From positions 62,001 to 126,000 of the forward strand of contig CAVYVC010000016.1 in the NCBI GenBank assembly GCA_963771845.1: a stretch of DNA of 64,000 nt, written 5' to 3'. This document shows positions 18,979 to 28,398 of this stretch, piece by piece. A model generated the notes under the pieces. It did no database searches, was not told the origin of the DNA, and saw only the letters and a program-made list of their open reading frames with translations. Origin of the DNA: VAZQ01 sp963771845. GTDB lineage: Bacteria; Pseudomonadota; Alphaproteobacteria; Rhizobiales; Xanthobacteraceae. A program made the position numbers and the translations under genes. Position 1 is the first letter of the stretch. Each line of letters begins with the position of its first letter.

Positions 18979-21099
18979 ATGATGATACTGGATCAGACCG
19001 CAAACGCGTCGCTGCTATCTCGGCGGACCTGGCGTGGGCTGCGGGCGAGCCTCATCATTGCCGGTGCGGCAATCATCGCTGCGCTGAGTGCGGGCGCGTG
19101 CTGGATTGCATCCCTTGGACCAGCGCCGCTCGGGGAGGAACTCAAATACTCGACCTTGGTGCTCGATCGCGATGGCAAGCTGCTGCGCGCCTATACGACA
19201 GCCGAGGGACGGTGGCGATTGCCCGCCCGTTCCGAAGATATCGATCCGCGCTTTCTCGATCTGTTATTTACGTATGAGGACAAGCGCTTCAGAACCCATC
19301 ATGGCGTCGATCCGCTCGCGCTCGCGCGCGCTGTTGCACAGCTGGGCACGCATGGGCGCATTGTTTCCGGCGCTTCGACGCTCACCATGCAGGTCGCCCG
19401 ACTGCTTGAGCCTCGAACGGAGCGCTCGCTTGCAGCGAAGCTGCGCCAGATCGTGCGTGCGATCGAGATGGAACGTTTGCTCTCCAAGGAGGAGATCCTT
19501 GCGCTTTATCTCAGTCTTGCTCCTTACGGCGGGAATCTTGAAGGCGTCCGCGCCGCCTCCCTTGCTTATTTCGGCAAGGAGCCTCGCCGTTTGACCCTGG
19601 GTGAAGCGGCGCTCCTGGTTGCGCTGCCGCAATCGCCGGAGCGCCAGCGGCCCGACCGCTCGAGTGATGGTGCCCGGCATGCCCGCGACCGGGTGCTCGA
19701 TCGCGCGTCCGCTGCCGGCGTCATTGCGGCCGATGAGATCGCGCGCGCGCGGGAGGAGCCGGTGCCGCAGGGCCGCAAACCCATGCCGATGCTGGCGCCC
19801 CACGCCGCGGATGCCCTCGTAGCGGCGGCGCCAGAACGCAATGTCCATCGTCTTACCATCGACGCGGCGCTGCAGAGAAATCTCCAGGAGCTTGCGCGCG
19901 AGCGCGCCCGTGCGTTGGGGCCGGATATCTCGGTCGCTATTGTTGCGGTCGATAACGCGAGCGCAGAAGTGCTCGCCAGGGTGGGCTCCGCGGACTATTT
20001 CGACTCACGACGCGCGGGCCAAGTCGACATGACCGCGGCGGTGCGCTCGCCGGGGTCCACGCTCAAGCCTTTCATCTACGGCCTTGGATTCGAGGACGGC
20101 CTCATTCATCCCGATACGTTGATCGAGGATCGACCTGTGCGGTTTGGAACATATGCGCCCGGGAACTTCGATTTGACTTTCCAGGGTACCGTCACAGTGC
20201 GGCGCGCGTTGCAGTTTTCCTTGAACGTGCCGGCAGTCGCCGTGCTCGATAAAGTAGGGTCGAGCCGTTTCACCGCCAGGCTGGCGCAGGCCGGCGCAGC
20301 ACTGGTGCTGCCCCAGGGTGAAGTGCCAGGTCTCGCGATGGGCTTGGGAGGTGTCGGCGTGAAGCTCATCGACCTTGTTGGCCTCTATGCCGGGCTCGCT
20401 CGGCTCGGAGCCACGCTGCCGCTCGTCGAGGAAGCGCGCGTTGGGGAGGAGCAACCAACGCCGCGCCGGCTGCTTGATCCGGTTGCCGCCTGGTATGTCG
20501 GAAACATCCTTTTGGGCACGCCGCCTCCTGAAAATGCCGCGGCTGGGCGCGTCGCCTTCAAAACCGGTACGTCGTACGGCTACCGTGATGCATGGGCGAT
20601 TGGCTTCGACGGCAAACGCACCATTGGCGTGTGGGTCGGCCGCCCCGATGGTGCGCCAGTCCCGGGTCTCATCGGACGCACCGCCGCCGCGCCGATCCTC
20701 TTCGACGCGTTTGCCCGCATCGCAAAGGCGCCCGCCCCGCTGGCCGCCGCCCCGAATGGCGCGCTGCTCGCCGCGACCGGGAAGCTGCCGCCGCCGCTGC
20801 AAAATTTTCGACCCGGCCGGCTGGCGGGAGAAAACGGCGAGCCGCAACCTCGCATCATGTTCCCGCCCGATGGGGCGCGACTTGAGCTCGCAAGCGATGA
20901 TGCCGGCAAACCGGACCCGATCGCAGTGAAAGTGGCAGGCGGGGCAGGGCCCTTGACCATTCTTGTCAATGGATTGCCGCTCGATGCTTCTTCCGGCCGG
21001 CATACACTCTTCTTCCAGCCGAGGGGTCCAGGCTTCGTGCGGCTCACCGTGATGGATGCCCACGGCGCGACCGACAGCGTCCTGGTGCGCTTGCAGTAG
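18979..21099 (+). CDS. pbpC: Penicillin-binding protein 1C
   Basis: 706 residues. One N-terminal membrane helix (about 25-47) anchors it in the inner membrane. The GT51 glycosyltransferase domain has YEDKRF with catalytic Glu100 and GASTLTMQVARLL. The transpeptidase domain has the active-site SxxK at Ser360-Thr-Leu-Lys363, an SLN motif and KTGTS at 528. A short C-terminal PBP_C domain follows (about 610-706). It polymerises and cross-links glycan strands. It is second in the operon after the macroglobulin, with which it is paired in many Gram-negatives as an envelope-defence unit. No strong ribosome site is seen at the ATG-ATG start, so translation may depend on coupling. Confidence 0.95.
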   Translation: MMILDQTANASLLSRRTWRGLRASLIIAGAAIIAALSAGACWIASLGPAPLGEELKYSTLVLDRDGKLLRAYTTAEGRWRLPARSEDIDPRFLDLLFTYEDKRFRTHHGVDPLALARAVAQLGTHGRIVSGASTLTMQVARLLEPRTERSLAAKLRQIVRAIEMERLLSKEEILALYLSLAPYGGNLEGVRAASLAYFGKEPRRLTLGEAALLVALPQSPERQRPDRSSDGARHARDRVLDRASAAGVIAADEIARAREEPVPQGRKPMPMLAPHAADALVAAAPERNVHRLTIDAALQRNLQELARERARALGPDISVAIVAVDNASAEVLARVGSADYFDSRRAGQVDMTAAVRSPGSTLKPFIYGLGFEDGLIHPDTLIEDRPVRFGTYAPGNFDLTFQGTVTVRRALQFSLNVPAVAVLDKVGSSRFTARLAQAGAALVLPQGEVPGLAMGLGGVGVKLIDLVGLYAGLARLGATLPLVEEARVGEEQPTPRRLLDPVAAWYVGNILLGTPPPENAAAGRVAFKTGTSYGYRDAWAIGFDGKRTIGVWVGRPDGAPVPGLIGRTAAAPILFDAFARIAKAPAPLAAAPNGALLAATGKLPPPLQNFRPGRLAGENGEPQPRIMFPPDGARLELASDDAGKPDPIAVKVAGGAGPLTILVNGLPLDASSGRHTLFFQPRGPGFVRLTVMDAHGATDSVLVRLQ

Positions 21100-21169
21100 G
21101 CTTGCCGTCTTGCTCACTGTCGGCCAGCAGCGCCAGCCAGCAACGTTCGGGCTTAGCCTCGAAGGCGTT

Positions 21170-22831
21170 GTGGATTTTGCGAGCGCCTCCCACGCGCGCG
21201 CGGTTGCAGTGCTGCTGATTGTTTCGCTCCTGGGCTTCTTGCCCGGTTTCTTCAGCATCCCGCCGATTGATCGTGATGAGGCTCGCTTTGCGCAAGCAAC
21301 GAAGCAAATGATAGAGAGCGGCGATTATATCGATATCCGTTTTCAGGATGAGGTTCGCTACAAAAAGCCGGTCGGCATTTATTGGCTCCAGGCAGCCGTA
21401 GTGAAATCGGCAAACGCGCTTGGCTTCAGGAACGCCCTCACGACCATTTGGCTCTACCGCATTCCTTCGCTCATTGGTGCCGTCGGGGCTGTTCTATTGA
21501 CCTATTGGACGGCGCTCGCGCTTGTCTCACGACGCGCTGCATTCCTCGCTGCCGTGATGATGGCAAGTTGCGTGCTTCTGGGCATCGAACGGCTCATGGC
21601 GAAAACCGATGCGATGCTGCTCATGACCGTTGTTGCCGCCATGGGGGCGATGGCGCGCGCTTACCTCTGGCGTGAACCCAAGCAAATTGGCGCGCACGAG
21701 GGATGGCTGATTGCCTCGGTATTCTGGACCGCGCTTGCGGCCGGCGTGTTGTTGAAAGGCCCCGTGATCCTCATGGTCGTCGGTCTTGCCGCGCTGGCGC
21801 TCGGCATTGTTGACCGTTCTTGCCGTTGGCTGCTGCAACTTAAACCTGTTCCAGGGTTGATCTGGTTCGCATTGCTGGTGCTGCCGTGGTTCGTGGCCAT
21901 TATGGGCAGAACAGGCGGAGAATTCCTGGCCGAATCCGTTGGGCAGGACCTGCTCGCCAAGGTATTCACGGCGCAGGAAGGCCATGGTGCGCCGCCCGGC
22001 TACTATCTTGTGCTGTTCTGGTTGACGTTCTGGCCCGGCGCCATGCTTGCCGGTTTAGCGGCGCCATCGGTGTGGGCGGACCGATACCAGCCGAGCACCA
22101 GGTACCTGTTGGCTTGGGTTGTGCCATCGTGGCTGCTCATGGAACTGGTCGTGACGAAGTTGCCGCACTATGTGCTGCCGCTTTATCCTGCGATTGCAAT
22201 TCTGATTGCTCGCGCTGTTGAGCAGCGCAGCTTGTCACGCAAGCCCTGGCTGGTGCTGGGGACCTTTTGGTGGTTCGCGGGCTCCTTACTTGCGGGCATT
22301 ACGGGCATCATCACGCTCGCGGTCATCGGGCGTCAGTTTGGGCTATTGGCATGGCCTCTCATCGGGGCGGCGGCGGTGATGGGGCTGTTGGCATGGCGAC
22401 TGTATGAAGTCGATGGCGCCGAGCACGCGCTCTTGCGCGCAACCACAGCAGCCCTGCTGACGGCCATTGCGATTTTCAGCGTTGTTCTTCCCTCTCTCAG
22501 CTATTTCTTTCCCAGTCTCACCCTCGTGCGTTTTCTGCGTGCAGGCGGTTGCGCCAACCCCGTCGCCGCGGCGGCTGGTTATCAGGAGCCGAGCTTGGTA
22601 TTTCTTGCCGGCACGGACACCCGCTTGACCGACAGCTTTGGTGCCGCCGAGTTCCTGCGTGGCGGCGGCTGCCGATTTGCCCTTATCGAGTTGCGACAGG
22701 AGAAGAGCTTTGCCCAGCGCGCAGAAGCGATTGGCGTGCGTTATATTGCCGGTCCCCGCATCGAGGCCATGAATATCAGCACGGGACAACCGGTTACGAT
22801 TGCGATTTATCGCTCTCAGGATGCGCCATGA
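21170..22831 (+). CDS. Glycosyltransferase family 39 (ArnT/PMT-like)
   Basis: Integral membrane glycosyltransferase with about a dozen predicted helices. The first periplasmic loop carries PPIDRDEARFAQATKQMIES, the DEAR acid pair that is catalytic in ArnT/PMT enzymes. Such enzymes move a sugar from a polyprenyl-phosphate carrier to lipid A or proteins at the outer face of the inner membrane. The frame is open from 21056 inside pbpC; the GTG at 21170 with GAAGG upstream is my preferred start, but others nearby are possible. The downstream PAP2 phosphatase and GT2 enzyme suggest one pathway: the GT2 makes the polyprenyl-sugar donor and this protein uses it. The acceptor is inferred to be lipid A or another envelope glycan. 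Confidence 0.85.
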   Translation: MDFASASHARAVAVLLIVSLLGFLPGFFSIPPIDRDEARFAQATKQMIESGDYIDIRFQDEVRYKKPVGIYWLQAAVVKSANALGFRNALTTIWLYRIPSLIGAVGAVLLTYWTALALVSRRAAFLAAVMMASCVLLGIERLMAKTDAMLLMTVVAAMGAMARAYLWREPKQIGAHEGWLIASVFWTALAAGVLLKGPVILMVVGLAALALGIVDRSCRWLLQLKPVPGLIWFALLVLPWFVAIMGRTGGEFLAESVGQDLLAKVFTAQEGHGAPPGYYLVLFWLTFWPGAMLAGLAAPSVWADRYQPSTRYLLAWVVPSWLLMELVVTKLPHYVLPLYPAIAILIARAVEQRSLSRKPWLVLGTFWWFAGSLLAGITGIITLAVIGRQFGLLAWPLIGAAAVMGLLAWRLYEVDGAEHALLRATTAALLTAIAIFSVVLPSLSYFFPSLTLVRFLRAGGCANPVAAAAGYQEPSLVFLAGTDTRLTDSFGAAEFLRGGGCRFALIELRQEKSFAQRAEAIGVRYIAGPRIEAMNISTGQPVTIAIYRSQDAP

Positions 22832-22838
22832 TAATCCC

Positions 22839-23735
22839 ATGATAATCAATGAGCCTGTTAAATACCGACCTGGAGCGGCAACGCTGATCGATCGATTCCG
22901 CACAAATGCGGCTGATTATTTTGCGCTCCTGGCGCGGCGCCGAAGCGCTGGACGAATGTTCCGTGCCACCGCTCCGGTGCGACTGGTTCTCAGCGCGATT
23001 GTTCTGGTGCTCCTGATCCTGATGACCATGATGGAGATCGATGCCTGGTCGATCAGTGTCGTGGTGCGCTTGCCGCTTTGGCTCACTGAGTTATTCAATC
23101 GCATTACGGACCTGGGTAGCTCCGCCTGGTTCCTTTTGCCCATTGCGCTGACTCTGGCGCTTATGGCGTCGCTCGCTTCGCCGCCGCTTTCTTTGATGTC
23201 GCAACGTGTGCTTGCGGCAATCGCGGTCCGGCTCGGATTTCTGTTTTCCGCCATCGCTTTGCCGGGACTCGTATTCACCATTGTCAAACGGCTGATCGGA
23301 CGCGCGCGCCCACTCGTCGGCGCCGGCTCGGATCCTTTCCTCTACCTCCCCATGGGCTGGAAAGTTGAATACGCGAGCTTTCCGTCCGGGCATGCCACCG
23401 ATGCTTTTGCCGCTGCCACTGCGATTGGCGCCATCTGGCCGAGGGCGCGCCCGCTCGTGTGGAGCTACGCGGTCCTGATCGCGGTGAGCCGGGTTATGGT
23501 TACAGCGCATTTTCCGAGCGATGTGCTCGCCGGCGCGATCGCCGGAACAGTCGGTGCGCTTCTTATTCGCGGCTGGTTCGCGTCGCGCCGACTGGCGTTT
23601 ACCGCAAGCCCGGATCACCCGATCAAGCCTATGCCCGGACCTTCTTATGCGCGCCTCAAAAGGGTTGTCCGCGAGCTCATCGCAGCAACCGCATCTCGCA
23701 CATTCCGAACCGCGCCCCTGAAGGGCAGGGGATGA
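22839..23735 (+). CDS. PAP2-family membrane phosphatase (LpxE/undecaprenyl-PP phosphatase type)
   Basis: About 298 residues with several membrane helices. All three PAP2 signatures are present: KRLIGRARP, the PSGHA motif with catalytic His, and SRVMVTAHFPSD with the nucleophilic His. The family removes phosphate from lipid A, undecaprenyl diphosphate or phosphatidate on the periplasmic side. Its stop overlaps the next start as ATGA, so translation of the GT2 is coupled. Position between GT39 and GT2 genes favours a lipid A or carrier-lipid role over phospholipid turnover. The start is uncertain; ATG at 22839 is 8 bases after the GT39 stop. Confidence 0.87.
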   Translation: MIINEPVKYRPGAATLIDRFRTNAADYFALLARRRSAGRMFRATAPVRLVLSAIVLVLLILMTMMEIDAWSISVVVRLPLWLTELFNRITDLGSSAWFLLPIALTLALMASLASPPLSLMSQRVLAAIAVRLGFLFSAIALPGLVFTIVKRLIGRARPLVGAGSDPFLYLPMGWKVEYASFPSGHATDAFAAATAIGAIWPRARPLVWSYAVLIAVSRVMVTAHFPSDVLAGAIAGTVGALLIRGWFASRRLAFTASPDHPIKPMPGPSYARLKRVVRELIAATASRTFRTAPLKGRG

Positions 23736-24493
23736 CCGAAAGCTCCTCGAGCGAGGCGACGCCGGCAGTCTCGGTCGTTATTCCCGTGCGCAATGAGGCA
23801 GCAAATGTCGCTCCGCTGGTTTGCGAACTGGTGAAACATCTCAACCAGAGCGGCAGCTTCGAGATCATCTACGTCAACGACGGTTCGAGCGACCATACGG
23901 GATCAGAATTGACGCGGTTGATGCAAAGTCGGCCATGGCTGCGCCAGATCAAACATCAGACATCTTGCGGGCAGTCGGCGGCCGTACGGACCGGCGTGCG
24001 CTATGCTCGTGGACCCATCATTGTGACGCTGGACGGTGATGGCCAGAACGATCCGGTGTTCATTCCGAAACTGCTCAACGCGTTGCGCGCGGGGGCGCCT
24101 CGCATTGGTCTCGTCGCCGGGCAGCGGGTTGGCCGCAAAGCGACCGCGTTCAAGAAGTTTCAATCACGCATTGCCAATGCAACTCGCAAGATCATTCTAC
24201 GCGACGGGACTCGTGATACCGGCTGCGGGTTGAAAGCGTTCCCCAGGGACGTCTTTCTGGCGCTTCCATATTTCGATGGGCTGCATCGATTCCTGCCGGC
24301 CTTGATACGGCGGGAGGGGTTCGAGATCGCATACGTGAACGTCGTCGACCGCCCCCGGCTTGCCGGAAAATCAAACTATGGCATGTGGGATCGATTGTGG
24401 GTGGGGATCCTCGATCTTGTCGGAGTATGGTGGTTGATCCGGCGACGGCGAAAACTGCCGCAGGTTACCGAGGTGAAGCATAATGCTGGTTGA
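23732..24493 (+). CDS. GT2 polyprenyl-phosphate glycosyltransferase (DPM1/ArnC-like)
   Basis: 253 residues. The N-terminus has the GT-A pattern VSVVIPVRNEAANV, then IIYVNDGSSD and the DGDGQND metal-binding motif. The central KAFPRDVFLALPYF segment and HRFLPALIRREG resemble dolichol-phosphate-mannose synthases and ArnC. The C-terminus has a hydrophobic stretch, LWVGILDLVGVWWLI, likely membrane associated. It probably transfers a sugar from a nucleotide donor to undecaprenyl phosphate, supplying the GT39 enzyme. The ATG at 23732 overlaps the PAP2 stop by 4 bases and AGGGG precedes it; the upstream open frame is inside the PAP2 gene. Confidence 0.9.
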   Translation: MTESSSSEATPAVSVVIPVRNEAANVAPLVCELVKHLNQSGSFEIIYVNDGSSDHTGSELTRLMQSRPWLRQIKHQTSCGQSAAVRTGVRYARGPIIVTLDGDGQNDPVFIPKLLNALRAGAPRIGLVAGQRVGRKATAFKKFQSRIANATRKIILRDGTRDTGCGLKAFPRDVFLALPYFDGLHRFLPALIRREGFEIAYVNVVDRPRLAGKSNYGMWDRLWVGILDLVGVWWLIRRRRKLPQVTEVKHNAG

Positions 24494-24815
24494 ACTCTCG
24501 CAGGCGCTTGGCAACTATCTGTACGAAGTCTTCATCGCCAAGTTTCAGGTGTGGGTGCTACTTGGCTATGTGGCGCAGCTCATGTTCACGATGCGCTTTC
24601 TGGTGCAGTGGGTCGCCTCCGAGCGCGCCGGCAAGATGGTGATGCCGATTGCGTTCTGGTTCTTTTCCATTGGCGGCGGCCTGCTGCTTTTGGCTTATGC
24701 GCTTTTCATTCGTGACCCTGTTTTCATCCTGGGGCAGGCTTTTGGAGTCCTTGTTTACGCCCGCAATCTTTATTTCGAGCTGCGCGACCGGCGTGCAGCG
24801 GCGGCAACCGCGTAG
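24483..24815 (+). CDS. Small LAB_N (lipid-A-disaccharide synthase N-terminal-like) membrane protein
   Basis: 110 residues with three predicted helices, matching the small LAB_N domain found in front of lipid-A-disaccharide synthase in some proteins. VAQLMFTMRFLVQWVASERA and GQAFGVLVYARNLYF are the typical segments. It overlaps the GT2 gene end by 11 bases and is usually found next to DPM1-like GT2 enzymes, so it is probably a helper for polyprenyl-sugar handling. Exact role unknown. Its 3' end overlaps the restored 3' end of the convergent metC gene by about 46 bases. Confidence 0.87.
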   Translation: MLVELSQALGNYLYEVFIAKFQVWVLLGYVAQLMFTMRFLVQWVASERAGKMVMPIAFWFFSIGGGLLLLAYALFIRDPVFILGQAFGVLVYARNLYFELRDRRAAAATA

Positions 24816-26027
24816 TCATCCTGCGACATAGTTCGGCAAGTGTTGAGCGCCGCGAGACCGAGCTCGAGATCCCGGATCAAGTCATCCGGATCCTCAAGAC
24901 CGATATGCAAGCGTACGGTCGGGCCTTCAGGTACCCACGTAGTGGCCGTGCGAATGCTCGAACAGTCGAATGGAATGGCCAGAACTCTCGAAGCCGCCCC
25001 ACGAGGCGCCGATGCCGAACAGTCCAAGTTCATTCAGAAAGGCGTGCACCGCCGGCTCCGCTACGGGCTTGAACACAATACTAAACAATCCGCTTGCACC
25101 GGAAAAATCGCGTTGCCAGGTGTCATGGCCGGGACAGCTTGCAAGGGCGGGATGAAACACGCGTGCGATTTCGGGGCGTTGCTGCAACCATCGCGCCACT
25201 TGCAACCCTGATTGATAATGCTGCGCCAGGCGCACCCCCAAGGTTCGCAGACCGCGCAGTGCCAAATAGATGTCGTCAGGCCCGACGCATAGTCCCATCA
25301 AGTGCACCGTCTCCTTCAGGCGCTCCCACGTCGCTGCGTTGGCCGAAACGGTTCCGAGCATCAGGTCGGAGTGTCCACCCACATATTTCGTCGCCGCTTG
25401 GATGGACAGATCAACGCCCTTGTCGAAAGCGCGGAAGTAAAGCGGACTTGCCCACGTGTTATCCATGATCACTACGGCTCCTTTGGCGTGAGCTGCTGCT
25501 GCAATTGCAGGTACGTCCTGCACCTCGAACGAGAGCGAGCCTGGTGCCTCGACGAATACAGCCCGCGTGTTGGACCCCATCAGCCCCGCAATTCCGGAAC
25601 CGATCAGCGGATCGTAATAAGACGACTCGATCCCGTACCGCCTGAGCACGCCATCGGCGAATTTCCGCGTAGGAAGGTAGACGCTGTCGGTGATGAGCAG
25701 GTGATCGCCCGCATGCAGTATTGCAAGGAGAGCGGTGGAAATTGCCGCAAGTCCGGAAGGCAAAAGGGCCACGCCCACACACTCGGGCCCGTCAAGCTCA
25801 CGCAACGCATTTTCGAGTGCCTCGGAAGTAGGCGTGCCGCGCCGGCCATAAACGTATTTGGCGCGGCGAGCCAAGAAATCCTCGGCAGTGGGATAGAGCA
25901 CCGTCGAGACGTGGTGGACCGGCGGATTTACAAAGCCATGATTGGCGAAAGGGTCGCGTCCGCCGAGCACAAGGCGCGTAGCGGGACTGATGGACCGACG
26001 AGAAAGATTGTGTTCGGTGTTCTTCAT
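24770..26027 (-). pseudogene. metC: Cystathionine beta-lyase, late frameshift
   Basis: PLP enzyme of the Cys/Met metabolism family, cleaving cystathionine to homocysteine, pyruvate and ammonia. From the ATG at 26027 the frame holds YVYGRRGTPTSEALENALRE, VFVEAPGSLSFEVQDV and the PLP-lysine segment AATKYVGGHSD. After GASWGGFESS it breaks. In the next frame the normal end follows: LAIPFDCSSIRTATTWVPEG, then RLHIGLEDPDDLIRDLE, with a stop at 24770. One extra T in AGTTCTGG near 24977 explains it. The last 70 residues shape the active site, so a real shift would inactivate it. It is divergent from aapJ, an arrangement common in Rhizobiales. Confidence 0.85.
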
Positions 26028-26200
26028 GATGGCTGGCTCTCTCAGGGTGCCCGTCGCGGCAGATCGAGGGCAGGCGCGGCCGCCTCGCCGTGATGAACCA
26101 GCGGCGGCTTGAGCGTCAACCCCTTGACCCTGATCGCTGATCGTCCTGAGATGGCGGAGGACACAGCCGGGCTGGGAAGTATCTCCATGGGAGCTGATCC

Positions 26201-27211
26201 ATGAAGCGTGCAATCTTTCTCTCAGTCTTGATTGCGGTCGGCTGTCCCGCGACGGCACCAAAGGCGCAAACCCTCAAAGCAGTCAAAGATCGCGGTTCGC
26301 TCATTTGCGGCGTGAGCCAGGGTCTACCGGGTTTTTCCAATCCCGACGACAAGGGCAATTGGACCGGATTCGACGTTGATTTCTGCCGTGCCATCGCGGC
26401 TGCCGTGTTGAACGATGCGACAAAGGTCAAATTTACCCCGCTCTCGGCCAAGGATCGCTTCGAGCCGCTCAAGATCGGCGAGATCGATGTGCTCTCGCGC
26501 AACACGACCTGGACGCTCTCGCGCGATGTTGCCTACGGCAACTTTGCTGGAGTCACCTATTATGACGGTCAGGGGTTCATGGTTCGCAAGGCGCTGAAGG
26601 TGAACTCAGCGCTCGAGCTCAATGGCGCATCGATCTGCACACAAACCGGGACCACAACCGAGCTCAACCTCGCGGATTATTTTCGTGCCAACAACATGAA
26701 ATATGAAGTGATCGCGTTTGGCACGGCCGATGAGACGGTGAAGGCCTACGAATCCGGACGCTGTGACGCATTTACCACCGATGTCTCACAGCTCTACGCC
26801 GAGAAGCTAAAGCTGACGAATGTCAACGATCACGTGATTCTGCCGGAAATCATTTCTAAGGAACCGCTTGGTCCGCTGGTTCGCCATGGCGATGACCAGT
26901 GGTTCGATATTGTCAAATGGACGCACTTTGCCATGCTCAACGCGGAGGAGCTTGGCATATCATCCAAAACAGTGGACGAAGCACTAAAATCAAATCAGCC
27001 TGAAATCAAGCAACTCCTGGGAGTCGAGGGCAATTTCGGTGAGCAGCTCGGCCTGGGCAGGGACTGGGTGGTGCGGATCGTCAAACAGGTCGGCAACTAC
27101 GGCGAGGTGTTTGAGCGCAACGTAGGGGTGGGCTCCAATCTCGGGATCAGCCGTGGGCTCAACCGGCTCTGGACCAAGGGCGGAATTCAATATGCCCCAC
27201 CGGTAAGGTGA
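26201..27211 (+). CDS. aapJ: General L-amino acid ABC transporter, periplasmic binding protein
   Basis: 336 residues with a signal peptide (MKRAIFLSVLIAVGCPATAP plus KAQ). The mature protein starts TLKAVKDRGSLICGVSQGLP, typical of AapJ/BztA. The ligand pocket region DFCRAIAAAV, NTTWTLSRD and GRCDAFTTDVSQLY are the usual segments, and the length is normal. It captures a broad range of L-amino acids in the periplasm for the AapQMP complex. It is the first gene of an operon; the stop overlaps the aapQ start. Confidence 0.93.
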   Translation: MKRAIFLSVLIAVGCPATAPKAQTLKAVKDRGSLICGVSQGLPGFSNPDDKGNWTGFDVDFCRAIAAAVLNDATKVKFTPLSAKDRFEPLKIGEIDVLSRNTTWTLSRDVAYGNFAGVTYYDGQGFMVRKALKVNSALELNGASICTQTGTTTELNLADYFRANNMKYEVIAFGTADETVKAYESGRCDAFTTDVSQLYAEKLKLTNVNDHVILPEIISKEPLGPLVRHGDDQWFDIVKWTHFAMLNAEELGISSKTVDEALKSNQPEIKQLLGVEGNFGEQLGLGRDWVVRIVKQVGNYGEVFERNVGVGSNLGISRGLNRLWTKGGIQYAPPVR

Positions 27212-28398
27212 TGAGCTCGCCGGGTGCCGCGCCGGCGCCCGCTGTTCCGCTGCGCAATGATCCGAGAGCCCGCGCTCTCTTCTATCAGATCGTTCTGCTC
27301 GCGCTGATCTTGTGGCTTGGTTTTGAATTTGCACGCAATGCGCGGGCCAATCTCGCGACACAGGGAATCGGCAGCGGCTTCGGCTTCCTCGCCAACACGG
27401 CCGGGTTCGGAGTCAATCAGTCGCTCATCCCCTACAGCGAGTCCAATTCCTACGGGCGAATTTTCCTGGTCGGCCTGCTCAATACCCTGCTGGTGTCGTG
27501 TCTCGGCATCGTACTTGCGACCGTTCTCGGCTTTTTCATCGGCATTGCTCGACTTTCTCCCAACTGGCTCATTGCGCGGCTCGCGAGTGGCTATGTCGAG
27601 CTTATGCGCAATCTGCCGCTCCTGTTTCACATCCTGTTCTGGTATCTCGCGGTCCTCGGCACGCTGCCGTCACCGCGCCAAAGCATTTCTCTCTTGAGAG
27701 AAATCTTTCTGAACAATCGTGGATTGATCCTGCCGGCGCCGATCGCCGGCGAGGGAGTGGGCCCTGCGGTGGACGCTTTGATCGCAGGCTGCCTGGTCAG
27801 CATCGGGCTCAAAATCTGGGCAAAACGCCGGCAGAACCGTACCGGGGAGCAGTTTCCGGTTTTGTGGTGCAGCCTTGTCTTGATCCTGGCTGTTCCATTC
27901 CTGGTCTTGGCTGCGACAGGCTTCCCCGTCGCCTTCGAGCGACCCCAACTCCGTGGCTTCAATTTCGTCGGCGGAATTCGGCTCATCCCCGAATTGATCG
28001 CACTGCTCACAGCACTTTCGCTCTATACCGCTGCTTTCATTGCCGAGATTGTTCGCGCCGGAGTGCTTGCCGTCCCTCGCGGCCAAGCGGAAGCGGCCTT
28101 TGCGCTTGGGCTGCGGCGCAAATTGGCGCTGCGGCTCGTGATCGTTCCGCAGGCGCTGCGGGTGATCGTGCCGCCGCTCACCAATCAATATCTCAATCTC
28201 ACAAAGAACTCCTCGCTCGCCATCGCGATCGGCTATCCCGACCTGTTCGCAGTATTTGCCGGCACGACGCTCAACCAAACCGGCCAGGCCATCGAAATCA
28301 TCGCCATTACAATGGGCGTCTATCTTTCGCTCTCGCTTCTCACCAGCGCTGTGATGAACTGGTACAACGCGTGGATTAGCCGGGCAGAACACAGATGA
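27211..28398 (+). CDS. aapQ: General L-amino acid ABC transporter, permease
   Basis: 395-residue inner-membrane permease of the HisM/GlnP group, with the long insert between early helices that is typical of AapQ. The C-terminal EAA loop reads RGQAEAAFALGLRRKLALRL, the contact site for the AapP ATPase. The ATG at 27211 overlaps the aapJ stop in TGATG; a GTG at 27208 is also in frame. Its stop overlaps aapM by 4 bases. It forms the membrane channel with AapM. Confidence 0.93.
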   Translation: MSSPGAAPAPAVPLRNDPRARALFYQIVLLALILWLGFEFARNARANLATQGIGSGFGFLANTAGFGVNQSLIPYSESNSYGRIFLVGLLNTLLVSCLGIVLATVLGFFIGIARLSPNWLIARLASGYVELMRNLPLLFHILFWYLAVLGTLPSPRQSISLLREIFLNNRGLILPAPIAGEGVGPAVDALIAGCLVSIGLKIWAKRRQNRTGEQFPVLWCSLVLILAVPFLVLAATGFPVAFERPQLRGFNFVGGIRLIPELIALLTALSLYTAAFIAEIVRAGVLAVPRGQAEAAFALGLRRKLALRLVIVPQALRVIVPPLTNQYLNLTKNSSLAIAIGYPDLFAVFAGTTLNQTGQAIEIIAITMGVYLSLSLLTSAVMNWYNAWISRAEHR

